From NCBI RefSeq assembly GCF_042662225.1, contig NZ_JBHSYQ010000003.1, forward strand, positions 868,001-932,000: a DNA stretch of 64,000 bases. The letters are read 5' to 3'. The position numbers and the translations under genes are program-made. The notes beneath the pieces were generated by a model. It ran no database searches. It saw nothing but the letters and a program-made list of their open reading frames with translations, and was not told the origin of the DNA. Of the stretch, positions 7,633-15,401 are shown one piece after another. Every line of letters starts with the position of its first letter. Within the stretch, counting starts at the first letter, position 1. The DNA comes from Nibribacter roseus. Lineage in GTDB: Bacteria; Bacteroidota; Bacteroidia; Cytophagales; Hymenobacteraceae.

Positions 7633-10600
7633 CTACTCTGCTTTCTTCTTTCTTCCGGCTTGTTTCTTTTCTTTAGGGGCAGAATCAGCGGCTGGTGTGT
7701 CTTCTTTCTTTTTACGCCCGCGCTTCTTTGGTGCCACCTCTGGAGCCTCTTCCTCTTCTGCCGGTTCTTCCACGGCTGGGGCCGGAGCATCTACATAGTG
7801 GCTGGTGCTTAACTCCTCTTTCAGGAACCGGGCGGTGTAGCCTATTGTAGATTCTGCCACTTCCTCTGGGGTGCCTTGCGCTACTATAGTGCCACCTCCG
7901 GCACCACCCTCTGGCCCAATGTCAATGATATGGTCAGCAATCTTGATCAGGTCCATGTTGTGCTCAATCACCAATACGCTATTGCCCTTGTCTACCAGGC
8001 GGTTTAACACATCGTTCAGGTGCTCAATGTCCTGGAAGTGCAGACCGGTGGTGGGCTCATCCATAATGTAAAGCGTGCGGCCGGTATCTTTCTTAGATAG
8101 CTCCGTGGCCAGCTTCACGCGCTGCGCCTCGCCACCAGAAAGGGTAGTGGCCTGCTGACCCAAAGTGATGTAACCCAAACCAACATCATTCAGCGTTTTG
8201 ATTTTGCGCAAGATGCGGGGTTGGTACTCAAAGAACTCCACGGCATGCTCCACAGTCATGTCCAGCACATCAGTAATAGACTTGCCTTTAAAGCGAACTT
8301 CCAGCGTTTCACGGTTGTAGCGTTTGCCTTTGCAGGTTTCGCAGGGCACGTACACGTCTGGCATAAAGTTCATCTCAATGGTTCTGATGCCGGCTCCCTC
8401 ACAAGTCTCACAGCGGCCTCCTTTCACGTTAAATGAGAACCTGCCTGCCGCGTAGCCTCTAATTTTCGCCTCTGGCATAGACGCAAACAAAGCTCTGATT
8501 TCAGTGAACACACCGGTATACGTAGCGGGGTTAGAGCGGGGCGTACGGCCAATGGGGCTTTGATCCACCTCAATCACCTTATCAATGTGCTCCAGACCCT
8601 CTATGGCTTTGAACGGAAGTGGCTCCCGCTTGGCATTGAAGAAGTGCTTGTTCAGGATAGGGTACAGCGTGTCATGAATGAGTGACGATTTACCGCTGCC
8701 CGACACACCCGTCACGCACAGGAGTTTGCCCAACGGCAGCTCCAGCGTCACGTTTTTCAGGTTATGACCGGTGGCTCCGCGTAAAATCAAACTCTTTCCG
8801 TTGCCTGGTCGCTTCTGTTTGCGCACCGGAATGCCCCGGCGGTTACTCAGGAAATCGGCGGTGGTGGTGCCGCTTTCCATCATTTCTTTTGGTGTACCGG
8901 CCGTTACTACCTGACCACCATGCACACCCGCACCCGGACCTATGTCCACCACGTAGTCGGCGTTCAGGATCATGTCTTTGTCGTGCTCCACCACCACTAC
9001 ACTGTTGCCCAGGTCACGCAGGTCTTGCAGGGCCTTGATGAGCTTCTCGTTGTCGCGTTGGTGCAGACCAATGCTTGGTTCATCCATGATGTACAACACG
9101 CCTACCAGCTGCGTACCAATCTGCGTGGCCAGCCTGATGCGTTGGCTCTCGCCCCCGGAAAGGGTGCGTACCGAGCGGTGCAGGTGCAGGTACTCCAGCC
9201 CCACGTCTACTAAGAAACCAATCCGCTTCCGGATTTCCTTGAGCAGCTCGCGGGCGATGAGGTTTTGACGTTCGCTCAGGCGTTCTTCCAGATTAGCCAT
9301 CCAACCGGCCAGCTCAGCAATGTCCATTTCGGCCAGCTGACCGATGTGCTTGTTGTCCAGTTTAAAGTGCAGCGATTCTTTTTTCAGGCGATAGCCTTCA
9401 CACTCGGGGCAGGTGCTCTGGGTGGTGTATTCCTGAATCCAGTTCCGAACGTTCTCAGAGTCAGACTCCAGTTGCTTCTTCAAAAAGCTCATGACGCCCT
9501 CAAAGATGAACGGCTCACGCTTGCCCTTGGGGTCTTCCTCTTCAAAGCCGTAGAGCAACTGGTTCCAGGCTTCTTGCGGAATGTCAGAAATAGGAGCGGT
9601 TAAGCTGGTTTTATGTCGCTTGAGCAAGGCCGTAATCTGGGAGAAGATCCAGATGTCACGGTACTCGCCCAGCGGCGCAATACCACCCCGGCTGATGCTC
9701 ACGCTGCGGTCCGGCACAATAGATTCCTCGGTCAGTTCCTCAATCTCGCCCAAACCGTTACACACCGGACAGGCTCCGTAAGGGGAGTTGAATGAGAAGG
9801 TATTTGGAGCCGGATCGTCATAAGCGATACCCGTGGCCGGATCCATTAAATGGCGAGAGTAGAACTGGGTTATGTTGGTATCTACATCCAGGGCCAGGGC
9901 GGTGCCTTTGCCATGCTGCAATGCGTTCTGGATAGAGGTTGACAAACGGTAACGGTCTTCTATGCTCGGTACCAGCTTGTCTATCACAATTTCAATGTCG
10001 TGGATTTTGTAGCGGTCTACCTGCATCTTGGGCGTGAGCTCTACCAGTTCCCCGTCAATACGGGCCCTGATGAAGCCCATCTTCCGGATCTGCTCAAACA
10101 GCTCGCGGTAATGGCCTTTCCGACCCTTTACTACGGGCGCCAGAATCATGGTGCGCTTGCCGCTGAAATGCTCCAGTATATGGCTCACAATCTGGTCATC
10201 AGACTGCTTCATCATCTTCTCACCCGTCACGTAGCTGAATGCTTCGGCGGTACGGGCGTAGAGCAGGCGCAGGAAATCGTAAATCTCGGTGATGGTGCCC
10301 ACGGTGGAGCGGGGGTTGCGCGAGGTGGTTTTCTGCTCAATGGAAATAACCGGCGACAGGCCCTCAATCTTGTCTACCTCGGGCCGTTCCAGGCCGCCCA
10401 AAAAAGAGCGGGCGTAGGCCGAGAATGTCTCCATGTACCGGCGCTGGCCCTCGGCGTAAATGGTATCAAAAGCCAGTGAAGATTTTCCGCTACCCGAAAT
10501 ACCGGTAAAGACTACCAGCTCGTTGCGCGGAATTTTAATGCTGATGTTTTTGAGGTTGTGCTCGCGGGCTCCGTACACTTCAATAAAGGGTACATCCGCG

Positions 10601-10650
10601 GTTAGGTTATTATTAGCTACAGGCGTAGCGTCAGTATCTTTTACAGACAT
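7633..10650 (-). CDS. uvrA: UvrABC excinuclease subunit A
   Basis: A 1005-aa UvrA, the damage-recognition ATPase of nucleotide excision repair, acting with UvrB and UvrC. Two ABC modules are complete: Walker A GISGSGKSS near residue 50 and GVSGSGKSS in the second half, and signature/Walker B regions TLSGGESQRIRLATQIG...YIMDEPSIGLH and TLSGGEAQRVKLATELS...YIMDEPTTGLH. Zinc-finger cysteines appear as CPVCNG/CPECEG and CETCEG...CETCKG. E. coli UvrA is about 940 aa; the extra length is a C-terminal tail of about 55 residues that is first Glu/Ala/Pro-rich and then has KKRGRKKK and GRKKK basic clusters, plus about 20 extra N-terminal residues. The gene stands alone, with a -7-like box 25 nt upstream. 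Confidence 0.98.
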   Translation of the reverse strand: MSVKDTDATPVANNNLTADVPFIEVYGAREHNLKNISIKIPRNELVVFTGISGSGKSSLAFDTIYAEGQRRYMETFSAYARSFLGGLERPEVDKIEGLSPVISIEQKTTSRNPRSTVGTITEIYDFLRLLYARTAEAFSYVTGEKMMKQSDDQIVSHILEHFSGKRTMILAPVVKGRKGHYRELFEQIRKMGFIRARIDGELVELTPKMQVDRYKIHDIEIVIDKLVPSIEDRYRLSTSIQNALQHGKGTALALDVDTNITQFYSRHLMDPATGIAYDDPAPNTFSFNSPYGACPVCNGLGEIEELTEESIVPDRSVSISRGGIAPLGEYRDIWIFSQITALLKRHKTSLTAPISDIPQEAWNQLLYGFEEEDPKGKREPFIFEGVMSFLKKQLESDSENVRNWIQEYTTQSTCPECEGYRLKKESLHFKLDNKHIGQLAEMDIAELAGWMANLEERLSERQNLIARELLKEIRKRIGFLVDVGLEYLHLHRSVRTLSGGESQRIRLATQIGTQLVGVLYIMDEPSIGLHQRDNEKLIKALQDLRDLGNSVVVVEHDKDMILNADYVVDIGPGAGVHGGQVVTAGTPKEMMESGTTTADFLSNRRGIPVRKQKRPGNGKSLILRGATGHNLKNVTLELPLGKLLCVTGVSGSGKSSLIHDTLYPILNKHFFNAKREPLPFKAIEGLEHIDKVIEVDQSPIGRTPRSNPATYTGVFTEIRALFASMPEAKIRGYAAGRFSFNVKGGRCETCEGAGIRTIEMNFMPDVYVPCETCKGKRYNRETLEVRFKGKSITDVLDMTVEHAVEFFEYQPRILRKIKTLNDVGLGYITLGQQATTLSGGEAQRVKLATELSKKDTGRTLYIMDEPTTGLHFQDIEHLNDVLNRLVDKGNSVLVIEHNMDLIKIADHIIDIGPEGGAGGGTIVAQGTPEEVAESTIGYTARFLKEELSTSHYVDAPAPAVEEPAEEEEAPEVAPKKRGRKKKEDTPAADSAPKEKKQAGRKKKAE

Positions 10651-10674
10651 CCGTAATCAGTTCAATTTAAACAG

Positions 10675-10682
10675 CAAAGGTA
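10675..10682 (-). promoter_or_regulatory. -7 box TACCTTTG upstream of uvrA
   Basis: On the minus strand TACCTTTG matches the Bacteroidota -7 consensus exactly, 24 nt before the uvrA ATG. No good TTG was seen at the -33 position. No obvious LexA-type palindrome was recognised nearby. Confidence 0.4.
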
Positions 10683-10800
10683 GGTATTTGCTCGCTAGAA
10701 AAGCAGCGGCAAACCCATCTCTTCTTAACCGATTTCAGGGCAGAATAGTTTGGGTAGAGGGAGAATGTTTTTAGATGTTTGGTGGTGGTTTGTTGTGGGT

Positions 10801-10838
10801 GTTTTGAGGCTGTTTTTGGAAAAGGAGGCCGGAAACGC
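10801..10838. repeat. Dispersed intergenic palindrome, copy 5
   Basis: GTTTTGAGGCTGTTTTT / GGAAAAGGAGGCCGGAAAC. It lies in the 363-bp gap 10651-11013 upstream of uvrA, which otherwise holds only a short TCATCCTGA..AGGATCTTG motif at 10968-10986. Confidence 0.65.
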
Positions 10839-11013
10839 TTTTGGCACAGACGCTCGCAGGTCCTCCGGACGCTACGAGGTCTTTTGAGATACGGCTATTT
10901 CTTTGGAGCTCAGATAAGCAGGTCTCATACTTTTTTCATTCCCTCTTCTCCCTCTCTCTCCTCTTTTGTCATCCTGAAAGGATCTTGTGGGCGTACTAGG
11001 GAAGTGGTGGCTA

Positions 11014-11661
11014 TTATCTATTAATAGGTGGTGGAGGAGGAGGTGCATCTGGCGGCGGAGGTGGCACGGCCATGAAATCATCAAAATCAAGATTAGAAAG
11101 AATTCGCCCTAGAATACTGTCTTCTTTTAAATTGACTTGAGTTTGAAAGGCATGAGTTTTTGCACTGGAATCAACAATGGCTTTTACCACCATATTTAAA
11201 TCCTGAAAAGCCTGCTGATGGTGAAAAGCCAAGGCTTTGGTAAGAGTGTCTGATTGGAGGAAAACTAAATAGGAATTTCCACAATATAAGGTTCCTTCTT
11301 CATAAGGAGGAATATGATTGCCGGACGGGAAAATCATGAAACCTTGAAACCAGCTTAAAATTTTAGGATTCTTGCTTAGTCCATAAACCCGGCCAGATAA
11401 CTGTGATCTTGTCGTGTAAATAGCTGTGTCGTAATGCGTGACTCTTTCATAAATTACAATACTATCATTTTCTAAATCAATAAAAAGGTACTTAGCGATG
11501 CCATGACCTTTGTTTTGTTCATTGGCAGAGTCAGTGTAGCCAAGAGTAATCAAAGTAATGCTTTTTTCTACCGTATGCTCTGTATTGCCCTTCATGCCAC
11601 AACTGTAAAAGCTGCTACACCATGAAATCACTAACCAGATTTTTATTAAACGGATAGCCAT
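11014..11661 (-). CDS. Lipoprotein with a poly-proline C-terminus, unknown function
   Basis: A 215-aa predicted lipoprotein. The start at 11661 (MAIRLIKIWLVISWC...FYSC) is preferred over a longer frame because it opens a lipoprotein signal; the longer reading would overlap the upstream gene. The middle is a mixed alpha/beta region without a recognised motif, rich in Tyr, Ser and Asp. The last 20 or so residues are almost pure proline (PPPPPDAPPPPPPINR). It follows the TonB-C protein gene by 8 nt, so the two are surely co-transcribed and may act in the same envelope process. Confidence 0.7.
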   Translation of the reverse strand: MAIRLIKIWLVISWCSSFYSCGMKGNTEHTVEKSITLITLGYTDSANEQNKGHGIAKYLFIDLENDSIVIYERVTHYDTAIYTTRSQLSGRVYGLSKNPKILSWFQGFMIFPSGNHIPPYEEGTLYCGNSYLVFLQSDTLTKALAFHHQQAFQDLNMVVKAIVDSSAKTHAFQTQVNLKEDSILGRILSNLDFDDFMAVPPPPPDAPPPPPPINR

Positions 11662-11669
11662 AACAATTA

Positions 11670-12104
11670 CTATAAAGCAAACCTCACCGGAATCACATAC
11701 ATTGTAGGAACGGCTTTCCCTTGGCACTTTCCCGGAATCCAGAGCGGCATGAGGCTTAGAACTCGTAGTACTTCCAGATTGGCTGGTTCAAAGAGGCTTT
11801 TCAGAATTTTGGCATTGGTTAATTTTCCATCAGGTTCTACTACAAAAGATGTCACTACAAATCCTTCATAGCAGCCTCTTGTGTTAGAGGGATATCTTAT
11901 ATTTTTAGAAATAAATTTAAACATTTCAGAAAGCCCGCCCGGAAAGCTGGGCATGCTATCCACTTGTGTGTATACCTGCCGGTTGGTAAGGGAGTCCAGG
12001 GTGGAGGTACATTTTGCCGGAGCGGTTTGTCCAAACACTTCTGAACCCAAGCTCAAAAGGTAGAAGGAAATGCAAGTCCAGAACAGGAGGGAAGAAAGGC
12101 GCAT
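11670..12104 (-). CDS. Exported TonB C-terminal-domain protein without membrane anchor
   Basis: A 144-aa protein with a cleavable-looking signal peptide (residues 1-25, ending EVFGQTA) and a single TonB C-terminal-like domain: FPGGLSEMFKFISKNIRYP, GFVVTSFVVEPDGKLTNAKILKSL, LSLMPLWIPGKCQGKAVPTMYVIPVRF. Classical TonB has an inner-membrane anchor and a Pro-rich linker; here only the periplasmic domain is present, so it cannot by itself transduce proton-motive force in the known way. Such stand-alone domains are common in Bacteroidota, with unknown roles. Two extra Cys could form a disulfide. Operon partner of the poly-Pro lipoprotein gene. Confidence 0.82.
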   Translation of the reverse strand: MRLSSLLFWTCISFYLLSLGSEVFGQTAPAKCTSTLDSLTNRQVYTQVDSMPSFPGGLSEMFKFISKNIRYPSNTRGCYEGFVVTSFVVEPDGKLTNAKILKSLFEPANLEVLRVLSLMPLWIPGKCQGKAVPTMYVIPVRFAL

Positions 12105-12144
12105 AGGTTCAAGATAGCTAAAACTCCTTAGCTTTACTAACTTC

Positions 12145-12182
12145 CTGTTTTCGGCCTGCTTTTCAAAAAATAAGCTAAAAAA
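12145..12182. repeat. Dispersed intergenic palindrome, copy 6
   Basis: CTGTTTTCGGCCTGCTTTTC / AAAAAATAAGCTAAAAAA. Degenerate in the right arm; lies 51 nt beyond the stop of the large T9SS gene. Confidence 0.5.
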
Positions 12183-12233
12183 TAGGAAGCGGACATAGCG
12201 GCTAACAGCATGATAAACCCATAGATACGGTAG

Positions 12234-14924
12234 TTACCGCACTACCTCTACCCAGCCTTTTAGGGTGCGCCCTTCTTGGTTGTGCTGCAAATAATAAAGG
12301 TACGTGCCCTCGCTAAAACCCTCCGCGGCCCAATTATTCTGATAATGGTCTGTTTGGTATTGAACTTTGCCCCACCGGTCATAAAGGGTCAGTTGCCATT
12401 TTTCGCCAGTGGTTCCAGCGTTAGGTTTAAGGAGCCCGTGGATGAAGAAGGTATCATTGACGCCATCGCCGTTCGGCGTAATAATGTTGGGAACGAATAA
12501 ACCCGCCACGCAATTTTTGAAGTTGACCGTAATGGCATCGGTCTGGCTGCAGTGCTGCAAAGAAGCCGTGACACGGTATGTGCCAGGTTCCTTGATAGCG
12601 TAGGTAGGACCGGTAGAGCCGTCTTGCCAGAGGTAGGTGACATTGGGCAGAGCTTGGCCCACGGTTAAAACATCTCCTGAACAGAGTGTGGTATCAGAGC
12701 CCAGCTCAATGGAAGGTGGCGTTAAATAGTAAACTAGAATCTCGTCTCTACCGGTGCAGCCCAAAGCATTAGTGACTTCAACCCAATAGGTACCAGGTTC
12801 AGAAACCATGAAGATGGGTTGGGTAGAGCCGTCCTGCCATTTGTAAGTAGCATCAGATTGGAAAGCATTTAAAGCCAGTGTCTGTCCTAGGCAGAGCGTG
12901 GTGTCGTTGCCTAAGTTAACAGTAGGCGGTGGAGTAAAAATGACGTTCACCTCGTCTCGGGAAGTGCAGCCATTAATGGTTATTTCCTGCCAATACGTAC
13001 CACTCTGCTTCGGGAAAAAGCCGGCATTGGTAGAGCCGTCTTGCCAGCGGTAGGTAGCGCCTGGCAGAGTATGGCTACCCAGAAATAACACTTCTCCTTC
13101 GCACAGCTGACGGTCAGGGCCCAGATCTATGTCTGGCAGAGGAATGAACCCTATGGTTATGGCGTCTGTACTGGAGCAGCCTGACTGGTTAGTAACGGTG
13201 ACCTCATAGGTGCCGGGCTCGGTCACGGTAAAAGTAGGGTTGGTAGAGCCGTCTTGCCAGATGTATGTTACATTGGGGAGCGTTACATCCAGCAACAAAG
13301 TTTGACCCTGGCAAAGCTCTCGATTTGGACCTAGCTCAAGAGCAGGAACGGGCAGTAAGGAGACCACAACTTCATCTCTGGAAGTACAGCCGTTGGCATT
13401 GAAAACATCCACCCAGTAAGTGCCTGCCACCCCCACGGTAATAGTGGGTGAAGTGCTGCCGTTGCTCCAGCGGTACGTAGCACCTGGCGTGGTGGCATCT
13501 AACACTGTTCTACTACCGGGGCAAATAAATTTGTCTGGGCCAAGGTTGACAACGGGCACCGGCAGAATGGTCACGGCTATGGAATGTTCCTCCACCTTGT
13601 CAGCAAATGTGCGGGTGAGTTTTACCGTGTAAGTACCCGGTGCGGTAAAAACATGTGTGGTTGAAAGGGAAGTAGAAGAATTAGCTGAACCAGAGGTCGG
13701 GTCACCAAAATCCCAGCGGACAGAAAGAGGGCTTTGGCTAGCGGATGTTTCATGGAAGGTAAATTGAGTCTCGTCCCCGAAGCAGGTGTTAGAGAAGGTA
13801 ATGCCATTAGCAGGGCTAGAAAAAAAACTCTGGACATAGGAAGGAAGCCCCAAAGTAGAAATGCCCCCGGCCAAATTGACATTTCTTGCCAAGTAAATAC
13901 TTGCAGTCCCTTTTTCGTTAGGTTTTTCAATAACTCCTAACCCAGTGGGACCGGCCGCATAAATTTTATGGTCCGGACCAAGCTGAAGTGCGTATATGGC
14001 ATTCGCTCTTAGGGAAGTAGCCGTTGCGGAAATGGCCTCGGCAGTGCCGGCGGTTATATCTAGTTGTATAATATCAAAGTTGCTGCGTTCAGATACATAA
14101 AGTTTAGTGCCGTCAGGAGAAAACTCGGCCCCATAGCCCTTGGGCACCGAGGAAATGTTGCGCCTGTTGGAGAGTTGGCCCGTGGCTGGGTCGAAATCAT
14201 AAAGGTCTACCGAAACCGTGGAAGAAACAGCCACTTTTTTGCCGTCTAAAGAAAACCTAATGTGCCCAGCCGCATTTTCACCATTGTTCCCTGGGTTGTA
14301 AACTGGCCCGATGCTGCTGATAACCGGCGTAGCAATTGGCCCGGCAGATGTAAGCAAAAAGGCTATAAAGTGATTCGTGCCCAATTCATGGGCTAGAACC
14401 CAGATGTCACGTCCGTTGGCATGTAAGGTGGCCGCCATCATCTCCGTTGTGGGCGCTTGCAGCAACTCGTTTTTAGTGACCACTTCGCCCAAACCATTTT
14501 GCCTGCTTAAATCTACCACAGAATACCGCAAGCCGTTGGGCCGTCCTTGATAATCTTGGGTAAAAACGTGGTATGAATGCGTCTTGCCCGGGGTGGGGGC
14601 AATGATAACTGCTTGGGTGGTGGAGGGATGCCCAAAAAGTCCAGTGCCGTTCTCCATGACCTGGTGATTCTTGTTCCAGATGGTAAGGCCGTCTGAATAG
14701 AAAAGCAAGTTACCGTTGGCATCAGAAATGGAAGCGCTTCCTTCGTCTGTTGATAATTTCCCGTCAGTTAATGGAGTGGGTGGCGATGTGTTGAAATTAA
14801 GACCAGCGTTTCTGCCAAAGTACCAGTTGTTGTTGTATCGCTGCGCCTGCGCACCATAGAAAGAAAGTTGCATGGCGACAAAGGCCAAAAACCAAAAAGA
14901 AAGAAGGTTCAGACGAGAAGTCAT
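12234..14924 (-). CDS. Large T9SS type B secreted/surface protein, gliding-motility-associated C-terminus, paralogue A
   Basis: An 896-aa exported protein. After a signal peptide (about residues 1-27, ending GAQA) comes a beta-propeller-like region to about residue 370, with WYFGRNAGLNF, DGLTIWNKNH and FSPDGTKLYV blades. A PKD domain follows (VRWDFGDPTSG ... HVFTAPGTYTVKLTR). Then come five tandem Ig-like repeats of about 68 residues, each with the pattern LGxDxxLCxGxxLxL...YxWQDGSTxPTxxVxxPGTYxVxVTNxxGC. The last 90 residues, from FVPNIITPNGDGVNDTF through LTLYDRWGKVQY to GWVEVVR, match the gliding-motility-associated C-terminal domain used for T9SS type B export. It probably sits on or leaves the cell surface; whether it acts in gliding or adhesion is unknown. 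Paralogue B lies immediately upstream. Confidence 0.88.
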   Translation of the reverse strand: MTSRLNLLSFWFLAFVAMQLSFYGAQAQRYNNNWYFGRNAGLNFNTSPPTPLTDGKLSTDEGSASISDANGNLLFYSDGLTIWNKNHQVMENGTGLFGHPSTTQAVIIAPTPGKTHSYHVFTQDYQGRPNGLRYSVVDLSRQNGLGEVVTKNELLQAPTTEMMAATLHANGRDIWVLAHELGTNHFIAFLLTSAGPIATPVISSIGPVYNPGNNGENAAGHIRFSLDGKKVAVSSTVSVDLYDFDPATGQLSNRRNISSVPKGYGAEFSPDGTKLYVSERSNFDIIQLDITAGTAEAISATATSLRANAIYALQLGPDHKIYAAGPTGLGVIEKPNEKGTASIYLARNVNLAGGISTLGLPSYVQSFFSSPANGITFSNTCFGDETQFTFHETSASQSPLSVRWDFGDPTSGSANSSTSLSTTHVFTAPGTYTVKLTRTFADKVEEHSIAVTILPVPVVNLGPDKFICPGSRTVLDATTPGATYRWSNGSTSPTITVGVAGTYWVDVFNANGCTSRDEVVVSLLPVPALELGPNRELCQGQTLLLDVTLPNVTYIWQDGSTNPTFTVTEPGTYEVTVTNQSGCSSTDAITIGFIPLPDIDLGPDRQLCEGEVLFLGSHTLPGATYRWQDGSTNAGFFPKQSGTYWQEITINGCTSRDEVNVIFTPPPTVNLGNDTTLCLGQTLALNAFQSDATYKWQDGSTQPIFMVSEPGTYWVEVTNALGCTGRDEILVYYLTPPSIELGSDTTLCSGDVLTVGQALPNVTYLWQDGSTGPTYAIKEPGTYRVTASLQHCSQTDAITVNFKNCVAGLFVPNIITPNGDGVNDTFFIHGLLKPNAGTTGEKWQLTLYDRWGKVQYQTDHYQNNWAAEGFSEGTYLYYLQHNQEGRTLKGWVEVVR

Positions 14925-15401
14925 AAGTTAGAACCGCCAGGGTGACAGCTAAAATAACGATATTAAAATAATTTAAGCAATAGAAAATGAACAGATTAGG
15001 GTAAGGATCTTCAGGTCATATTCTTCGGGTGATGATAAAGAAAAGTCTTGAAAATATGTCTGCCGTGGTACTGATGCACAACAGGAGCTGAGCCTGAATT
15101 CCTGTTTTTGATCTGTTTTTTTAAAAGAAGGCTGAAAACAGTTTAAGTAATCAGTTGGGGGTGGTGTAACTTGAGGATACAATCTAAACCGCAAAAAAAG
15201 AAAGTGAAATTGTGCACGAATGTGGCAAGTACCCTCCATTCCAGTGAGGGGCGCGCTAAATCGCATTTATAAAATATTGAATTCTTGTCTCGTTCAGATA
15301 TTCCCCCACCTTTAAGGGCGGGTTAAACAGCTTTAACGAAAAGTGCTTTAATTAGAGACTACGCCTCTAGCAGCACAAATAAATTAGATTTTAAGCTACA
15401 G
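14925..15401. other. 477-bp intergenic region between the two T9SS paralogues
   Basis: No convincing gene. It holds palindrome copy 7 (15102-15141), and A/T-rich DNA on both sides that presumably contains the promoter of the downstream minus-strand gene. A weak 97-codon frame (14973-15266) is judged spurious because it crosses the palindrome. Confidence 0.6.
15102..15141. repeat. Dispersed intergenic palindrome, copy 7
   Basis: CTGTTTTTGATCTGTTTTT / TTAAAAGAAGGCTGAAAACAG, between the two gliding-type paralogues. Confidence 0.65.

Noticed and set aside
10000..10479. 159-codon plus-strand frame opposite uvrA, one of several opposite it
   Set aside because: It lies entirely within the unmistakable uvrA gene on the other strand; the protein has no domain and its composition is that of a complement frame.
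14973..15266. 97-codon minus-strand frame between the two T9SS genes
   Set aside because: It crosses palindrome copy 7, has no motif and would sit in the promoter region of the downstream gene.
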